Assembly: GCA_900016875.1 (NCBI GenBank) | Contig: FCNR01000021.1 | Span: 51,293-115,292 of the forward strand | Direction: 5' to 3' | DNA: 64,000 nucleotides | Origin: Eubacteriaceae bacterium CHKCI004 | Lineage (GTDB): Bacteria > Bacillota > Clostridia > Lachnospirales > Lachnospiraceae | In this document: positions 16,346-26,491 of the stretch, piece after piece | How the letters are laid out: every line of letters begins with the position of its first letter | Position numbering within the stretch: position 1 is the stretch's first letter | Made by a program: the position numbers and the translations under genes | The notes under the pieces: model-generated | Databases searched by the model: none | Seen by the model: the letters and a program-made list of their open reading frames with translations, nothing else | Told to the model about the DNA's origin: nothing

Positions 16346-17679
16346 TTGTTTGCAAATTTCGTATATTGTCCCAGCCAGACAAGTTCAATACTGCCGGTGG
16401 CACCATTTCTCTGCTTCGCCACAATGACTTCCGCTATATTCTTTTTTTCTGTATCCGGATTATAATACTCGTCTCTGTACAGGAACATCACCACATCGGC
16501 ATCCTGCTCGATGGCTCCGGATTCACGGAGATCCGACAACATCGGCCGGTGATCCTGCCTTGCTTCCACCGCACGGGAAAGCTGAGACAGGGCGATGATC
16601 GGAATATTCAGCTCTCTGGCAAGCACCTTGAGAGCACGGGAAATCTCAGAAATCTCCTGCTGCCTTGATTCATTCCTTCTTGTATTACTGCCGCTCATAA
16701 GCTGCAGATAGTCGATGACAACCATTTCTATATCATAAGTCTGCTTGTACTTCCGGCATTTGGAACGAATCTCCGCCAGAGAAGACGCCGTATCATCGAT
16801 GATCAGTCTGGAATTGCCGATGAGAGCGGCTCCCTCCAGAAGCTTCTCCCAGTCAGAATCCCTCAGATCTCCGGTACGAATCTGCTGAGAATCCACCATT
16901 GACTCCGACGCCATCAATCTCGTAACAAGCTGTTCTTTGGACATCTCCAGACTGAACATGGCAATAGCGTGATTATCCTTAAACGCCGCATACTGGGCAA
17001 TGTTCAAGACAAATGCCGTCTTACCCATGGCCGGTCTTGCCGCCACCAGTATGAGTTCCGCCGGATGGAGACCCGTAAGCTTATAATCGAGCTCTGTGAA
17101 CCCGGTAGCTATACCTGTGACCCGTCCTCTGGTCTTCGCCGCATCTTCTATGGCATTTAAGGAATTCAGCACGATATCCTGGATAGGTACAAAATCCGAC
17201 ATTCTGTTCCGGTTCTGCAGCAGACCGAAAATCTCTTTCTCCGTTTTCTCCAGAATAGCCGGCGTCTCCTCTTTGCCCAGATAGCAGGCATTGCCGATAT
17301 CCTCGGTCACCTTGATGAGGGACCGGAGCGTCGCCTTATCGTGGACAATCTGCGCGTACTGCCGCACGTTGGTGGATGTGGGAACAATATCCACCAGTTC
17401 CCGGAAAAAATCCAGGCTGGAAAGAGCTTCCGGAACATCTTTCTCCTTCAGCTTATCCTGGAGAGTGATCAGATCCACTGGTTTGCCCTCCTGATAAAGC
17501 TCCACCATGGCTTCAAACAGTATTCCATACTGCCGCTGGTAGAAATCCTCTTTAACAAGGATATCCTCCGCCTCCACAATGGCGTCTCTGTCCATGAGCA
17601 TGGAACCCAGCACAGATTTTTCCGCCTCCTCACTGTGAGGCTGTATTCGTTTAATAAAATTCTCGTCTACTGTCGGCAT
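16330..17679 (-). CDS. dnaB: Replicative DNA helicase DnaB
   Basis: This hexameric 5'-3' helicase drives the replication fork. The 449-residue protein has the DnaB N-terminal domain (about 10-110, PHSEEAEKSVLGSMLMD). The RecA-like motor follows with Walker A AARPAMGKTAF (about 212-222), Walker B MVVIDYLQLM, LSQLSRAVE and the C-terminal RNGATGSIEL motif. Length is normal. It follows gdpP and rplI on the same strand, the conserved Firmicute gdpP-rplI-dnaB arrangement. No intein or insertion is seen. Confidence 0.97.
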   Translation of the reverse strand: MPTVDENFIKRIQPHSEEAEKSVLGSMLMDRDAIVEAEDILVKEDFYQRQYGILFEAMVELYQEGKPVDLITLQDKLKEKDVPEALSSLDFFRELVDIVPTSTNVRQYAQIVHDKATLRSLIKVTEDIGNACYLGKEETPAILEKTEKEIFGLLQNRNRMSDFVPIQDIVLNSLNAIEDAAKTRGRVTGIATGFTELDYKLTGLHPAELILVAARPAMGKTAFVLNIAQYAAFKDNHAIAMFSLEMSKEQLVTRLMASESMVDSQQIRTGDLRDSDWEKLLEGAALIGNSRLIIDDTASSLAEIRSKCRKYKQTYDIEMVVIDYLQLMSGSNTRRNESRQQEISEISRALKVLARELNIPIIALSQLSRAVEARQDHRPMLSDLRESGAIEQDADVVMFLYRDEYYNPDTEKKNIAEVIVAKQRNGATGSIELVWLGQYTKFANKERIQ

Positions 17680-17755
17680 ATCATCACATCTCTATCATCA
17701 TCTGTCATATTTACAGGATACGCACGCATCCACAGGAAACCATTTCCTGACTGAC

Positions 17756-18202
17756 CTACATCTCTGATACTTTTACCTTGAGAGTCGCTGTCACCTTCGG
17801 ATGAAGCTTAATCTTGACATTGTGTACTCCCAGGCTCTTAATCGGCTCGTCAACGGAAATCTTCTTTTTATCCAGCTCCATATCAAGCTGCTCTTTGGCT
17901 GCCGCCGCGATTTCCTTGGTGGAGATGGCTCCAAAGGTCTTTCCGCCTTCGCCCACCTTCATTTTTACTTCCACAGACTTCTCGGCAAGATCTTCTGCCA
18001 GTGCTTTCGCTGCGGCAAGCTGCTCTGCAGCCACCTTATCCTGATGTGCTTTCTGCAGCTTCAGATCGTTGATATTCTTGCCGGTGGCTTCCACACCCAG
18101 CTTCTTCGGAAGGATAAAGTTCCTTGCGTAGCCGTTGTTGACCTCTACCAGATCTCCTTTTTTGCCTAATGCTTTCACATCTTCTAATAAAATTACTTTC
18201 AT
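17756..18202 (-). CDS. rplI: 50S ribosomal protein L9
   Basis: The 148-residue protein binds domain V of 23S rRNA at the base of the L1 stalk. The N-terminal domain [21 protein letters not shown] with [14 protein letters not shown] is the L9 signature. A long alkaline helix and the C-terminal domain ([22 protein letters not shown]) follow. It lies 14 bp downstream of gdpP and 76 bp upstream of dnaB. AAGGAGGATTAAT is directly upstream of the ATG. Confidence 0.98.
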   Translation of the reverse strand: MKVILLEDVKALGKKGDLVEVNNGYARNFILPKKLGVEATGKNINDLKLQKAHQDKVAAEQLAAAKALAEDLAEKSVEVKMKVGEGGKTFGAISTKEIAAAAKEQLDMELDKKKISVDEPIKSLGVHNVKIKLHPKVTATLKVKVSEM

Positions 18203-18216
18203 AAAATTAATCCTCC

Positions 18217-20271
18217 TTAAATATCTCCTTCTTTTTTCATTGAAGCAAGAAGATTTTTCAAATCATTGACCACTTCATCCATGGTTTTATCTTTAAGCTG
18301 TGCCGCAGCCACTGTGAGATGACCGCCGCCGCCAAATTTCTCCATTATAATCTGTACATTTAAGTCATCGATGGAACGGGCGCTCACATAAATACAGCTG
18401 GAAATTTCCGTGATAACAAAGCTTCCCCGGATACCCTGCACATCCAGCAGCGCATTCGCCGCTTTGGCGCCGATCACTGTCGCTCCATCCACATTTCTTC
18501 CATCAAAAGTTGAGATCGCAAATTCATCATAAAACAGCTCCGCACGGTTTATGATATCCGCACGTATCTTGCAGTTCTCCATATCTTCGCGGAACATTTT
18601 CCGTACTCTCGTTACATCTGCTCCGGCACGGCGGAGATATGCCGCTGCCTCAAAGGTCCGGACTCCCGCTTTTACAACAAAATTATCGGTATCTACCAGA
18701 ATACCCGAATACAGTGCGTCCGCCTCAATAGGGCGCAGCTTCGGCTTATCCGGGATGTACTGCAGAATCTCTGCCACCATCTCGCAGGATGAAGAAGCAT
18801 ACGGCTCCACATAGGAAACCACCGCCTTTTTGATGGTATCATTATTCTGCCGATGGTGATCCAGCACCACAATGGTTTCTATCTGTTTAATCAGCTCCGG
18901 ACACTCCGTCATGGCCGGCAGGTTTACATCCACTATGATCAGCATGGAAGAAGCGTCTCTCAGAGACAACGCCTGCTCATTGGTGATAAACGGAAAATCT
19001 TCTGCTCCGCTGTCATTAATCATCCCTTCTACAATGGGCCGTATGGCCGCGCAATCCTTATCCATGACGATATAAGTCTTCTTATCAAATGTACGTGCCA
19101 GCCGGTAAATTCCCAGCGCAGCTCCCACTGCGTCGGCGTCCGGCAGCTTATGACCCATAATAAAAATCTTGTCATGGGTCATGATGATCTCCCGCAATGC
19201 ATGAGCCTTCACTCTCGCCTTGACTCTCGTACTTTTCTCTACTTTCTGAGTCTTTCCTCCATAATAGGAGATGGAATCCCCGTCTTTTACAACGGCCTGA
19301 TCGCCGCCTCTTCCCAGCGCCAGATCCATGGCGATCCGGGCGCTCTCGTAGGTGTCCACATAGGTGGGCGCGTTGACTCCCACACTGATACTCAAAGTCA
19401 TGGACAGTTCATTACCGATGTTGATCATCCGTACTTCATCCAGCAGAGAAAACTTCGATTCCATGAGCTTCTGAAGGTTCTTCTCCTCAAAAACGAAGAG
19501 GAACTTATCCTTCTCGAACTTCTTGACAATGGCGTCCAGTCCCTGCATGTACCGTATGACCTTTCTCTCTACCAGCGCAAGGAGAAGAGACTGCCGCACT
19601 TCTTCCATGTTCTCGAGAACTTCTTCATAGTTGTCAATGTAAATGAGACCGGCGACCATTCGCTTGCTCTTGGACTCTTCCCGGTATTCCATCAACTGAG
19701 TCTCGTCAAAGAAATAGAAGGCGAGAAGCACATTATCAGGATCTGTCTCCCCTTTTTCTTTTTCTTCTTCCGTCATACATACGCTTTTGCATTCCACCCG
19801 GAACTTTCTGTCTTCCATCGTAATACAGAACTCTTTCGTACTGCCGGGCTTCGGAAACACTTTCTTATAAAGGGAAGCGAACATCTGCGTGATATTCTTT
19901 TTCTCAGTTTTTTCTCCGGCCATCTCAGCAAAGCTGTTATTATACCAGATGACCAGTCCTTCATCATCCGTCAGAATATAGGGGACGGGCAGCTCCTTCA
20001 GAAGATCCTTCTGTATCTGCCCCTGCTCAAATCCTGCGGCAAGAAGCTCCGCTGTCGCCAGCTTCTCAAAGTATTCGTAATGAACCACCGCAGCTATCAA
20101 AAAAACAAAAGCCCCCGCTATGGTCATATATCCAAAAAACGGACGAATGGTCATGACAGAAAATCCGACCATAAGAAAGGCTGCTACCATGATAATAGAC
20201 AGCCATAAACTAAACTTGATCTGTGTTGAGACTTTTTTATTTTGTTTCATTTCCTTCACCAGATAAATCAT
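18217..20271 (-). CDS. gdpP: GdpP-type cyclic-di-AMP phosphodiesterase (DHH/DHHA1)
   Basis: This membrane protein hydrolyses cyclic-di-AMP to pApA and so affects potassium, osmotic and cell-wall homeostasis. Order of parts in 684 residues: two membrane segments (about 20-65), a PAS-like domain (about 85-190), a degenerate GGDEF domain (about 200-340), then DHH ([25 protein letters not shown]) and DHHA1 ending [13 protein letters not shown]. All manganese-binding motifs of the DHH part are present. An alternative start at ATG 20250 has GGTGA a few bases upstream and would remove seven residues. It leads the gdpP-rplI-dnaB cluster. Confidence 0.94.
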   Translation of the reverse strand: MIYLVKEMKQNKKVSTQIKFSLWLSIIMVAAFLMVGFSVMTIRPFFGYMTIAGAFVFLIAAVVHYEYFEKLATAELLAAGFEQGQIQKDLLKELPVPYILTDDEGLVIWYNNSFAEMAGEKTEKKNITQMFASLYKKVFPKPGSTKEFCITMEDRKFRVECKSVCMTEEEKEKGETDPDNVLLAFYFFDETQLMEYREESKSKRMVAGLIYIDNYEEVLENMEEVRQSLLLALVERKVIRYMQGLDAIVKKFEKDKFLFVFEEKNLQKLMESKFSLLDEVRMINIGNELSMTLSISVGVNAPTYVDTYESARIAMDLALGRGGDQAVVKDGDSISYYGGKTQKVEKSTRVKARVKAHALREIIMTHDKIFIMGHKLPDADAVGAALGIYRLARTFDKKTYIVMDKDCAAIRPIVEGMINDSGAEDFPFITNEQALSLRDASSMLIIVDVNLPAMTECPELIKQIETIVVLDHHRQNNDTIKKAVVSYVEPYASSSCEMVAEILQYIPDKPKLRPIEADALYSGILVDTDNFVVKAGVRTFEAAAYLRRAGADVTRVRKMFREDMENCKIRADIINRAELFYDEFAISTFDGRNVDGATVIGAKAANALLDVQGIRGSFVITEISSCIYVSARSIDDLNVQIIMEKFGGGGHLTVAAAQLKDKTMDEVVNDLKNLLASMKKEGDI

Positions 20272-20375
20272 TTTACATATGGCTTGTCAGCCAAACTTCA
20301 ATAGACCTGCGAATATATTGTGTTATTATAGCACTATTTTCTGGTTTTTAAAAGAGTTTATTAACGCCGTCTCAT

Positions 20376-21407
20376 TTACTTATTCTGATAAGCAAAATTA
20401 TTCAGATTATCTGCTGTATCTGTCGTAATCAATACACAATCCGTCAACTGTTTCTCCTCAAGTCCAGTAGATCCCGTTTTAAGATATTCTTCAGCCTGAC
20501 CGACAGCGTCCCTTGTCATGTTGTCTATCTGCTGCAATACTGTTACCAAACATTTACCATCCTTAATATAATTCCTCATATCATCCGTCCCACCAAAACC
20601 GATAATATAGACTTCATGATCCAAATTTTCCGATGCAACTGCGTCAGCAGCGCCGCAGGCCAGCTCATCATTTTCACAGACCACGGCTCGAATCGCCGGA
20701 TATTGTTTCAACAGAGTCTCTGTTTTCTTCATTCCTTCCTCTCGGGTTTCTCCGGCTATTTCCCTAACCGCCATTTCCATATTAGTCCGGTCAATAACAG
20801 CGTGAAAAGCCTCAGAACGTAGTTGAGACTTTCGGTTTTCTTTTTCCAACAGCTCTACATAGAGTCCCTCCCCTCCTGTAGTTTCCGCCAGATACCCGGC
20901 CGCTTCTGCAACCCCCTGGCTGTCATCTGACAAAATCTGAGCTACAGCAGTGCCTTCCTGATTTATCTCACTATTTACCAGAAAGGTAGGAATTCCGGCA
21001 TTTCTGGCATTCTGTACATCTGTGATGGCAGAATCTGCATCCGCACTGTTACAGATAACAGCCGATGCCTTTTCAGAAACAGCTTCATCAAATAATTTTG
21101 CCTGTTTTGCTGTATCGCCGTTATGATAAACGCATTTTACCGTATAGCCAGCCTTCTCTCCTTCCTCTATACACGCATTTTGCATAACAACTGCGTCAGA
21201 GTCATCAGGAGACGATGTAATGCAGTATAACAGCTTTTGCTCCGCATTATCATTTAAAATATCTTCCGTCACTTGCTCCGCCGAATTTTCTTCTTTTTCC
21301 GCCGTCGTTACTTCTTCTGTGGAAGTCTTCTGCCTGTCGGCCTTTCCGCAACCCGATATCGATACCGCCACAGCCATAAACAACACCGTAATAACTCTTT
21401 TAACCAT
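20376..21407 (-). CDS. Substrate-binding lipoprotein, sugar-type (orphan)
   Basis: The 343-residue protein begins with a lipoprotein signal (MVKRVITVLFMAVAVSISGC), so Cys20 is probably lipidated and the protein sits on the outer face of the membrane. The mature part is a two-lobed periplasmic-binding fold of the ribose/galactose type (VVMQNACIEEGEKAGY, AVICNSADADSAI, IRAVVCENDELACGAADAV, VYIIGFGGTDDMRNYIKDG). GGGAGGATATACA supports ATG 21407. No permease or ATPase gene is adjacent, so it may serve a distant transporter or a sensor kinase. The ligand is unknown. Confidence 0.85.
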   Translation of the reverse strand: MVKRVITVLFMAVAVSISGCGKADRQKTSTEEVTTAEKEENSAEQVTEDILNDNAEQKLLYCITSSPDDSDAVVMQNACIEEGEKAGYTVKCVYHNGDTAKQAKLFDEAVSEKASAVICNSADADSAITDVQNARNAGIPTFLVNSEINQEGTAVAQILSDDSQGVAEAAGYLAETTGGEGLYVELLEKENRKSQLRSEAFHAVIDRTNMEMAVREIAGETREEGMKKTETLLKQYPAIRAVVCENDELACGAADAVASENLDHEVYIIGFGGTDDMRNYIKDGKCLVTVLQQIDNMTRDAVGQAEEYLKTGSTGLEEKQLTDCVLITTDTADNLNNFAYQNK

Positions 21408-21534
21408 TGTATATCCTCCCGTCAATTCGACCTTTTCCATATAGTAAAGTCATTATAATTTTTTTGAAGGCTCTTTTCAATGGGCATTTACATTTATTAA
21501 AATAATTTGTAGCCTTTTTATATCGCTCTTTTGA

Positions 21535-21563
21535 TTGCGATTTTTCAGAAAATTCTGTATAAT
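21535..21563 (+). promoter_or_regulatory. Promoter of malQ
   Basis: TTGCGA (21535-21540) and perfect TATAAT (21558-21563) are separated by 17 bp. Confidence 0.65.
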
Positions 21564-21646
21564 AAACGAAGTATGTGATATAAACATCAAAAGCTTTGCA
21601 GCCGAAGATATCACGAAATATCAGAAAAATAAAAAAGGAGGAAAGT

Positions 21647-23164
21647 ATGCGTGAGCAATTAGACACGATAAAACACATGCACCGCCTCTCGGGCATTCTG
21701 GTTCACCCCACTTCTCTTCCCGGGGAATACGGCATCGGGGACCTTGGCCCGGAGGCTTACCGTTTTGTAGATTTTCTCAGAGACGCCGGTCAGCATATCT
21801 GGCAGACATTGCCTCTCGGTCCTACCGGCGAAACGAACTGTCCTTATCAGTGCTATTCGTCTTTCGCAGGTCAGCCGCTGTTGATCAGCCCGGAGCTTCT
21901 GATGAAGGACGGCCTTTTGACCGGGGAGGATCTGCGGGATAAACCGGATTTTCCGGAGGAGCAGGTGGATTACGAGCTGGTAAAAGAATATAAGGACACG
22001 TTGTTTCGCAAAGCATTTGCAAAGTTCCAAATGTCTTCGCAGGAGCGAATTCTCACACTGAAAAAAGAATTTGACGCCTTCTGCCTGCATACAGACTGGC
22101 TTCCTGATTATGCTATGTTCATGGCCATCAAAAAAAGCAAGAAGGGAGCCCACTGGCTGAACTGGGAGAAAAAATACCGGAAACCGACCAAATCCCAGAA
22201 GGCGGTCATTGAAAGAGAATTGTATGAAGAAATCTGCTACGAGAAGTTTCTGCAGTGGCTTTTTTTCCGGCAGTGGACAGCTCTGAAGGAATATGCCAAT
22301 GAACAGGGTATTCTTTTCATCGGAGATATCCCGATTTTTGTTGCGGGAGACAGCGCCGACGTTTGGTCGCAGCCAAAACTGTTCCAGCTGGATAAAGACG
22401 GTTTCCCAGTTGTGGTGGCCGGAGTACCGCCGGATTATTTCAGTTCCACCGGACAGCTCTGGGGAAATCCCCTTTACGACTGGAAGTATCACAAAAAAAC
22501 TGATTTTGCATGGTGGATGAAACGTATTGAGACGCAGCTTACCATGAGCGACATTGTCCGCATCGATCATTTCCGCGGACTGGAAAGCTACTGGGAGGTT
22601 CCTGCTGATGCTGAGAACGCGCTTTCCGGCAAATGGACGGAAGGTCCCCGGGACGCCTTCTTTGAACGGATCGAAGAGATTTTCGGGACAGATCTTCCGA
22701 TTATCGCAGAAGATCTCGGTATTATCACCGATGAGGTTCGGGCTCTTCGGGACCGCTACCATCTGCCCGGTATGAAAATACTGCAGTTTGCCTTTGAGGA
22801 TGATAACAGCAGTTATCTTCCATATAACCAGCCATATAACTGCATCTGTTATTCCGGCACCCATGATAACGATACAAGCACCGGTTGGTATGAACATGCG
22901 CCAGAACATATCCGGGACAAAGTACGCCGTTATATGAATACGGATGGTTCCCAGATCAGCTGGGATTTTATCCGCACCTGTTTTGGCTCTCCCGCCCGCA
23001 TCGCCATTGTTCCGGTTCAGGATCTGCTCTGCCAGGGCAGCGAATACCGCATGAATATTCCGGGCGTTGCTGACGGAAACTGGGCCTACCGTATTAAAAA
23101 CGGCCTGCTGACCTCCGATATCGCCAAGCGTCTCTATGACATTACCCGGCTTTATGGCAGATAG
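21647..23164 (+). CDS. malQ: 4-alpha-glucanotransferase (amylomaltase)
   Basis: MalQ moves alpha-1,4-glucan segments between maltodextrins in the cytoplasm and releases glucose (GH77 family). The 505-residue product shows RLSGILVHPTSLPGEYGIGDLG, the QTLPLGPTG motif, VAGVPPDYFSSTGQLWGNP, the nucleophile region DIVRIDHFRGLESYWEVP, the acid region IAEDLGIIT and the GTHDNDTSTGWY block. AAGGAGG lies five bases before ATG 21647, which is therefore preferred to an upstream in-frame start. plsC follows 11 bp downstream and is probably cotranscribed. No maltose transporter or phosphorylase is nearby. Confidence 0.96.
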   Translation: MREQLDTIKHMHRLSGILVHPTSLPGEYGIGDLGPEAYRFVDFLRDAGQHIWQTLPLGPTGETNCPYQCYSSFAGQPLLISPELLMKDGLLTGEDLRDKPDFPEEQVDYELVKEYKDTLFRKAFAKFQMSSQERILTLKKEFDAFCLHTDWLPDYAMFMAIKKSKKGAHWLNWEKKYRKPTKSQKAVIERELYEEICYEKFLQWLFFRQWTALKEYANEQGILFIGDIPIFVAGDSADVWSQPKLFQLDKDGFPVVVAGVPPDYFSSTGQLWGNPLYDWKYHKKTDFAWWMKRIETQLTMSDIVRIDHFRGLESYWEVPADAENALSGKWTEGPRDAFFERIEEIFGTDLPIIAEDLGIITDEVRALRDRYHLPGMKILQFAFEDDNSSYLPYNQPYNCICYSGTHDNDTSTGWYEHAPEHIRDKVRRYMNTDGSQISWDFIRTCFGSPARIAIVPVQDLLCQGSEYRMNIPGVADGNWAYRIKNGLLTSDIAKRLYDITRLYGR

Positions 23165-23175
23165 GAGAGAATATT

Positions 23176-23931
23176 ATGAATTTACGTGCGTTTTTTGTTC
23201 TATTTTATGTAGTTAATTTTATTATAGTGACCACGCCGGAAAGAAAACGCCTGCGGAAGCTGGCAGAGACCGATCCGGCAGAAAGCTCCCGAATTGCACA
23301 TTTGCAGGTGAAAAAAGCGTTTCGCAATATGCTGCGGATTGCCGGAGTAAAAATTGAAGTGAGCGGCCTTGACAATATTCCTGATGAATCCTGCCTCTAC
23401 GTGGGCAACCATAACAGTTATGTGGATATTCTCGTGAGCGAAGTTGTCATACCGACAGGAGCAGGCTTTGTATCCAAAGACAGCCTGCAGAAAATTCCCG
23501 GCCTTTCCTCATGGATGTATCTGATCCACTGTCTGTTCTTAAACAGAACCGACGTCCGGGAGGGTCTTAAAATGATCACCACCGGAGCTGAATATCTGAA
23601 AGAGGGATATTCCATGTTTATTTTCCCGGAAGGGACACGCAGCCGCGACGGCCATATCGGTGAATTTAAAGGAGGCAGCCTGAAAATGGCCCAGAAAGCC
23701 GGCGCTCCAATTGTTCCTGTGGCCATCTCCGGTACCAGCAGTATCTTTGAAAAAAACGGAGGTTTCCGCATTAAGCCGGGCAATGTCAGAGTTGCCTTTG
23801 GAACTCCGTTCAAATTTTCAGAGCTGACAAAAGAGCAGAAAAAGACCATCAGCGAGCACACACGGGCTGCAATTCAGGAAATGCTTGACAGACATACGGA
23901 GAGCATTCAGGAAGAACAAAAGGAGTTATAA
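23176..23931 (+). CDS. plsC: 1-acyl-sn-glycerol-3-phosphate acyltransferase
   Basis: PlsC adds the second acyl chain in phosphatidic acid synthesis at the membrane. The 251-residue protein has an N-terminal hydrophobic stretch (about 4-19). The acyltransferase blocks are NHNSYVDI (the catalytic NHxxxxD), FPEGTRSRDG and VPVAISGTSS. Its start follows malQ after 11 bp, with AGGAGAGAATATT as ribosome binding site. The malQ-plsC pairing has no obvious metabolic meaning. Confidence 0.93.
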   Translation: MNLRAFFVLFYVVNFIIVTTPERKRLRKLAETDPAESSRIAHLQVKKAFRNMLRIAGVKIEVSGLDNIPDESCLYVGNHNSYVDILVSEVVIPTGAGFVSKDSLQKIPGLSSWMYLIHCLFLNRTDVREGLKMITTGAEYLKEGYSMFIFPEGTRSRDGHIGEFKGGSLKMAQKAGAPIVPVAISGTSSIFEKNGGFRIKPGNVRVAFGTPFKFSELTKEQKKTISEHTRAAIQEMLDRHTESIQEEQKEL

Positions 23932-24072
23932 GGAATTCTCATTTTTTTTCCTGATTCATCTTTTCATAACAAGAAAAAAATGTTACAATGTTTGTTTGTA
24001 ATAATGAACTGCCCGGAATCAGCAGATACATTTCTGCCGGTTCCGGACATATATAACTTAGGAGGATGAGAC

Positions 24073-24591
24073 ATGAGTGTAAATCCATGGATTATTACGG
24101 CTGTCATTCTGGTTATCGCCATCGCCGTTCTCGCGTTCCTTTATTACAAAGGCTCCAAAATGCAGAAACAGCAGGCCGAACAGAAAAGCAAGCTTGTCGA
24201 TGCGGCACAGCAGGCCACCATTCTTGTCATTGACAAAAAAAGAATGCCGCTGATTGATTCAGGACTCCCGCAGGCGGTTCTCGACCAGACTCCAAAAAGA
24301 GCGCGCCGGGCAAAAGTCCCTGTAGTCAAAGCAAAAATCGGTCCAAAAGTAATGTCCCTGATTGCCGATGAGGATGTATACGATCTGATTCCTGTAAAGG
24401 CAGAGGTCAAGGCTATGATCAGTGGTATCTATATCACAAGCATCAATAACTTCCGTAAAGCTCCTGTGCCGGAACCGGAGAAAAAAGGCTTTGTTGCAAA
24501 AATCCGCAAAAAAGCTGACAAAGCACAGGAAAACATTGACGCCGCAAAAGTTAAACAAGAAAAAGCAAAGAAAGACCGCAAGAAAAAATAA
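24073..24591 (+). CDS. Single-span membrane protein of unknown function
   Basis: I do not recognise a named family. The 172-residue protein has one N-terminal membrane segment (about residues 6-26, IITAVILVIAIAVLAFLYY). A conserved-looking middle domain follows (about 45-130, ATILVIDKKRMPLIDSGLPQ, KVPVVKAKIGPKVMSLIADE), then a very basic, Lys-rich C-terminal tail that may be a coiled coil. The topology suggests a small anchor with a cytoplasmic domain. AGGAGGATGAGAC precedes the ATG. It has its own terminator and is separated from plsC by 141 bp, so it is probably its own transcript. Confidence 0.75.
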   Translation: MSVNPWIITAVILVIAIAVLAFLYYKGSKMQKQQAEQKSKLVDAAQQATILVIDKKRMPLIDSGLPQAVLDQTPKRARRAKVPVVKAKIGPKVMSLIADEDVYDLIPVKAEVKAMISGIYITSINNFRKAPVPEPEKKGFVAKIRKKADKAQENIDAAKVKQEKAKKDRKKK

Positions 24592-24597
24592 CAAAAA

Positions 24598-24646
24598 AGG
24601 CGCATCACAGCAGGAAAGTAATTTCACCTGTGATGCACCTTTTTTT
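24598..24646. terminator. Bidirectional terminator
   Basis: GCATCACAG (24602-24610) pairs with CTGTGATGC (24628-24636), with A run before and TTTTTTT after. It serves the plus-strand gene ending at 24591 and the minus-strand gene ending at 24645. Confidence 0.85.
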
Positions 24647-25154
24647 ATTCTGTTTCTTCCGGCACCGGTTTTCCCTCCACTGTCAGATGATAGTCGGACA
24701 CCAGCATTCCTGACATATAAAATGAATATTCCAGCGTCAGCCGGAGTAAATCTTCCCCTGCGTGCATTTTTATCCGCCTGGTATCTGATACCATCTCCAG
24801 CGCTCCCGCCGGTGACTGATACACACAGGTCTCCGAATGTCCCTCCCGAAACCGCAGCAGTGAATCTCCACAGCCGCTTTTTTTCAGTTCCACCACATCC
24901 GGAGAAACAGTCAAACGATTCTTTAATGTCCGCCCTTCTTCCGTAGTTTCGGAATAGAAAATGTAATGCTTCTCATTTTTCATAAAATAATCGGCAAACG
25001 TGGTAATCTCCGAGACCTCTTCCTGTCCGAATCCTCTCTGTACTCCTTTTACCGTCAATCGAAGCTTTCTTTTTTTATGGACTGCGCCGCCTGGCCGGCC
25101 TGCTCTCTCCGGCTCTTCTCTGTGCGGCGCCTGCCCGCCATTTTCTTTTGTCAT
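24645..25154 (-). CDS. DUF1934 (YwiB-like) beta-barrel protein
   Basis: The 169-residue protein matches the DUF1934/YwiB family, small calycin-like beta-barrels of unknown ligand. Features are KVKGVQRGFGQEEVSE-like (LTVKGVQRGFGQEEVSE), YFMKNEKHYIFYSE, a basic RFREGHSETCVYQ and the C-terminal LEYSFYMSGMLVSDYHLTV. The first 30 residues are charged and low-complexity. AGAGGGATATAAAT supports ATG 25154. It starts 12 bp after ddl and is likely cotranscribed with it, which hints at a cell-envelope link, although no function is known. Confidence 0.82.
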   Translation of the reverse strand: MTKENGGQAPHREEPERAGRPGGAVHKKRKLRLTVKGVQRGFGQEEVSEITTFADYFMKNEKHYIFYSETTEEGRTLKNRLTVSPDVVELKKSGCGDSLLRFREGHSETCVYQSPAGALEMVSDTRRIKMHAGEDLLRLTLEYSFYMSGMLVSDYHLTVEGKPVPEETE

Positions 25155-25166
25155 ATTTATATCCCT

Positions 25167-26228
25167 CTATCCTTCATAGCGAATCATCGCCAGATCGATC
25201 AACTGCTGCACCAGTGCTTTCTTGTCAACACCTTCCGCCTCCCAGAGCATCGGATACATGCTGATGGCCGTAAAGCCCGGCAGCGTGTTAATCTCGTTGA
25301 ATACCACTTCATTGGTATCCTCTTTCAGGAAGAAATCCACACGGGAAAGTCCATAGCAATCGAGCGCTTTAAAAATCGCTTCCGCATCTCTGCGAATTTC
25401 CTCAGCTTTTCCTTCCGGAAGCTCCGGTCCCACGATGGTTTTTGAATCTGCGTTATTATATTTTGCCTCGTAGGTATAGAACGTATCCGCCGCAAGAATC
25501 TCTCCCACACCGGAAGCTTTGGCCTCAATGCCTCCAAGCACCGCGCATTCCAGCTCTCTTCCCACGATATTTTCTTCCACAAGAATCTTGGAATCATGCC
25601 GAGCCGCCAGCTCCAGCGCGTCTACAAGCTCCTCACGGCAGCCTGCCTTGCCTACTCCCTGTGAAGAACCTGCCTTGGACGGCTTCACAAAAACAGGATA
25701 CGGGAGACTCTCCTCCACTCTGGCAACGACCGCATCCATATCTTTTAACTGCCAGCGGTAAACACCTACAAACTTCGCCTGGCGGATACCGATGGAGTCC
25801 ACGATGATCTTCGTATAGAACTTATCCATGGAGCAGGCAGAAGCCAGCACGCCGCATCCCACATATGGAATCTTCGCCAGCTCCAGCAGTCCCTGCAACG
25901 TTCCGTCCTCTCCGTTCATGCCGTGGAGCACCGGGAACACCACGTCAACATTCAGCCGTTCTACGCGGTCTCCATAAACAAGACAAAGTTCATTCTTTCC
26001 GGTCTCAGGGGAAATGAACGCCTGAACCCGGCCTTTTACCCAGGTGCCGTCCTTCACCTTGTCCATGGAATCAATCAGCTTCCACTGACCGTCCTTTGTA
26101 ATTCCTATCATAATCACATTGTAGATATCAGTATTAATGTTTTCAATTACCGTGGCGGCAGACATGAGGGATACCTCATGCTCTGATGATCTGCCTCCCA
26201 TAATTACAACAATATTTTTCTCTGCCAT
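25167..26228 (-). CDS. ddl: D-alanine--D-alanine ligase
   Basis: Ddl makes the D-Ala-D-Ala dipeptide for peptidoglycan using ATP (ATP-grasp fold). In the 353 residues the motifs are VIMGGRSSEHEVSLMSA, HGMNGEDGTLQG, KPSKAGSSQGVGKA, the lysine- and glutamate-containing ATP lid (LVEENIVGRELECAVLGG), YNNADSKTIVGPELPE and FNEINTLPGFTAISMYP. The DSK lid triplet (with Tyr at YNNAD) should be checked against resistant-type ligases but looks ordinary. AAAGGAAAGG precedes the ATG. DUF1934 follows in the same transcript. Confidence 0.96.
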   Translation of the reverse strand: MAEKNIVVIMGGRSSEHEVSLMSAATVIENINTDIYNVIMIGITKDGQWKLIDSMDKVKDGTWVKGRVQAFISPETGKNELCLVYGDRVERLNVDVVFPVLHGMNGEDGTLQGLLELAKIPYVGCGVLASACSMDKFYTKIIVDSIGIRQAKFVGVYRWQLKDMDAVVARVEESLPYPVFVKPSKAGSSQGVGKAGCREELVDALELAARHDSKILVEENIVGRELECAVLGGIEAKASGVGEILAADTFYTYEAKYNNADSKTIVGPELPEGKAEEIRRDAEAIFKALDCYGLSRVDFFLKEDTNEVVFNEINTLPGFTAISMYPMLWEAEGVDKKALVQQLIDLAMIRYEG

Positions 26229-26410
26229 TTTTCCTTTCCTTTCGAATACTTCTCCGTATTATCTTTTTTCACTTCTGCAATACTATATCATATTCTCCTT
26301 CATTTGAACACTTTACATTATTCTTTCGCTTTTCCGCATTATAACATCTTTTCGCTTCCACATGAGCGAAAGGGGGCTGTCCATAAAAAAATAGTGCGGC
26401 AGCATTTTTA

Positions 26411-26450
26411 TTGCAAAGAATAAGAGCCAGGTCTGTAAAAGACCCAGCTC
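26411..26450 (-). terminator. Terminator of the small gene at 26492
   Basis: GAGCTGGGTCT pairs with AGACCTGGCTC on the minus strand around TTTAC, followed by TTATTCTTTG. Confidence 0.75.
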
Positions 26451-26491
26451 TCTTCGCAGCTTACCGTAATAATTATTTTCTTCTCTGCAGC

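Noticed and set aside
18853..20208. 451-codon open frame opposite gdpP
   Set aside because: It is entirely antisense to gdpP, which carries all DHH/DHHA1 motifs. No start signal or known domain is seen in the antisense frame.
21659..22909. 416-codon open frame opposite malQ
   Set aside because: The malQ motifs cover the whole segment. The antisense protein is basic with no recognisable domain.
26365..26400. Transposon end (GGGGCTGTCC) near 26370
   Set aside because: The match to insertion-sequence ends is short and no transposase, partner end or target duplication was seen.
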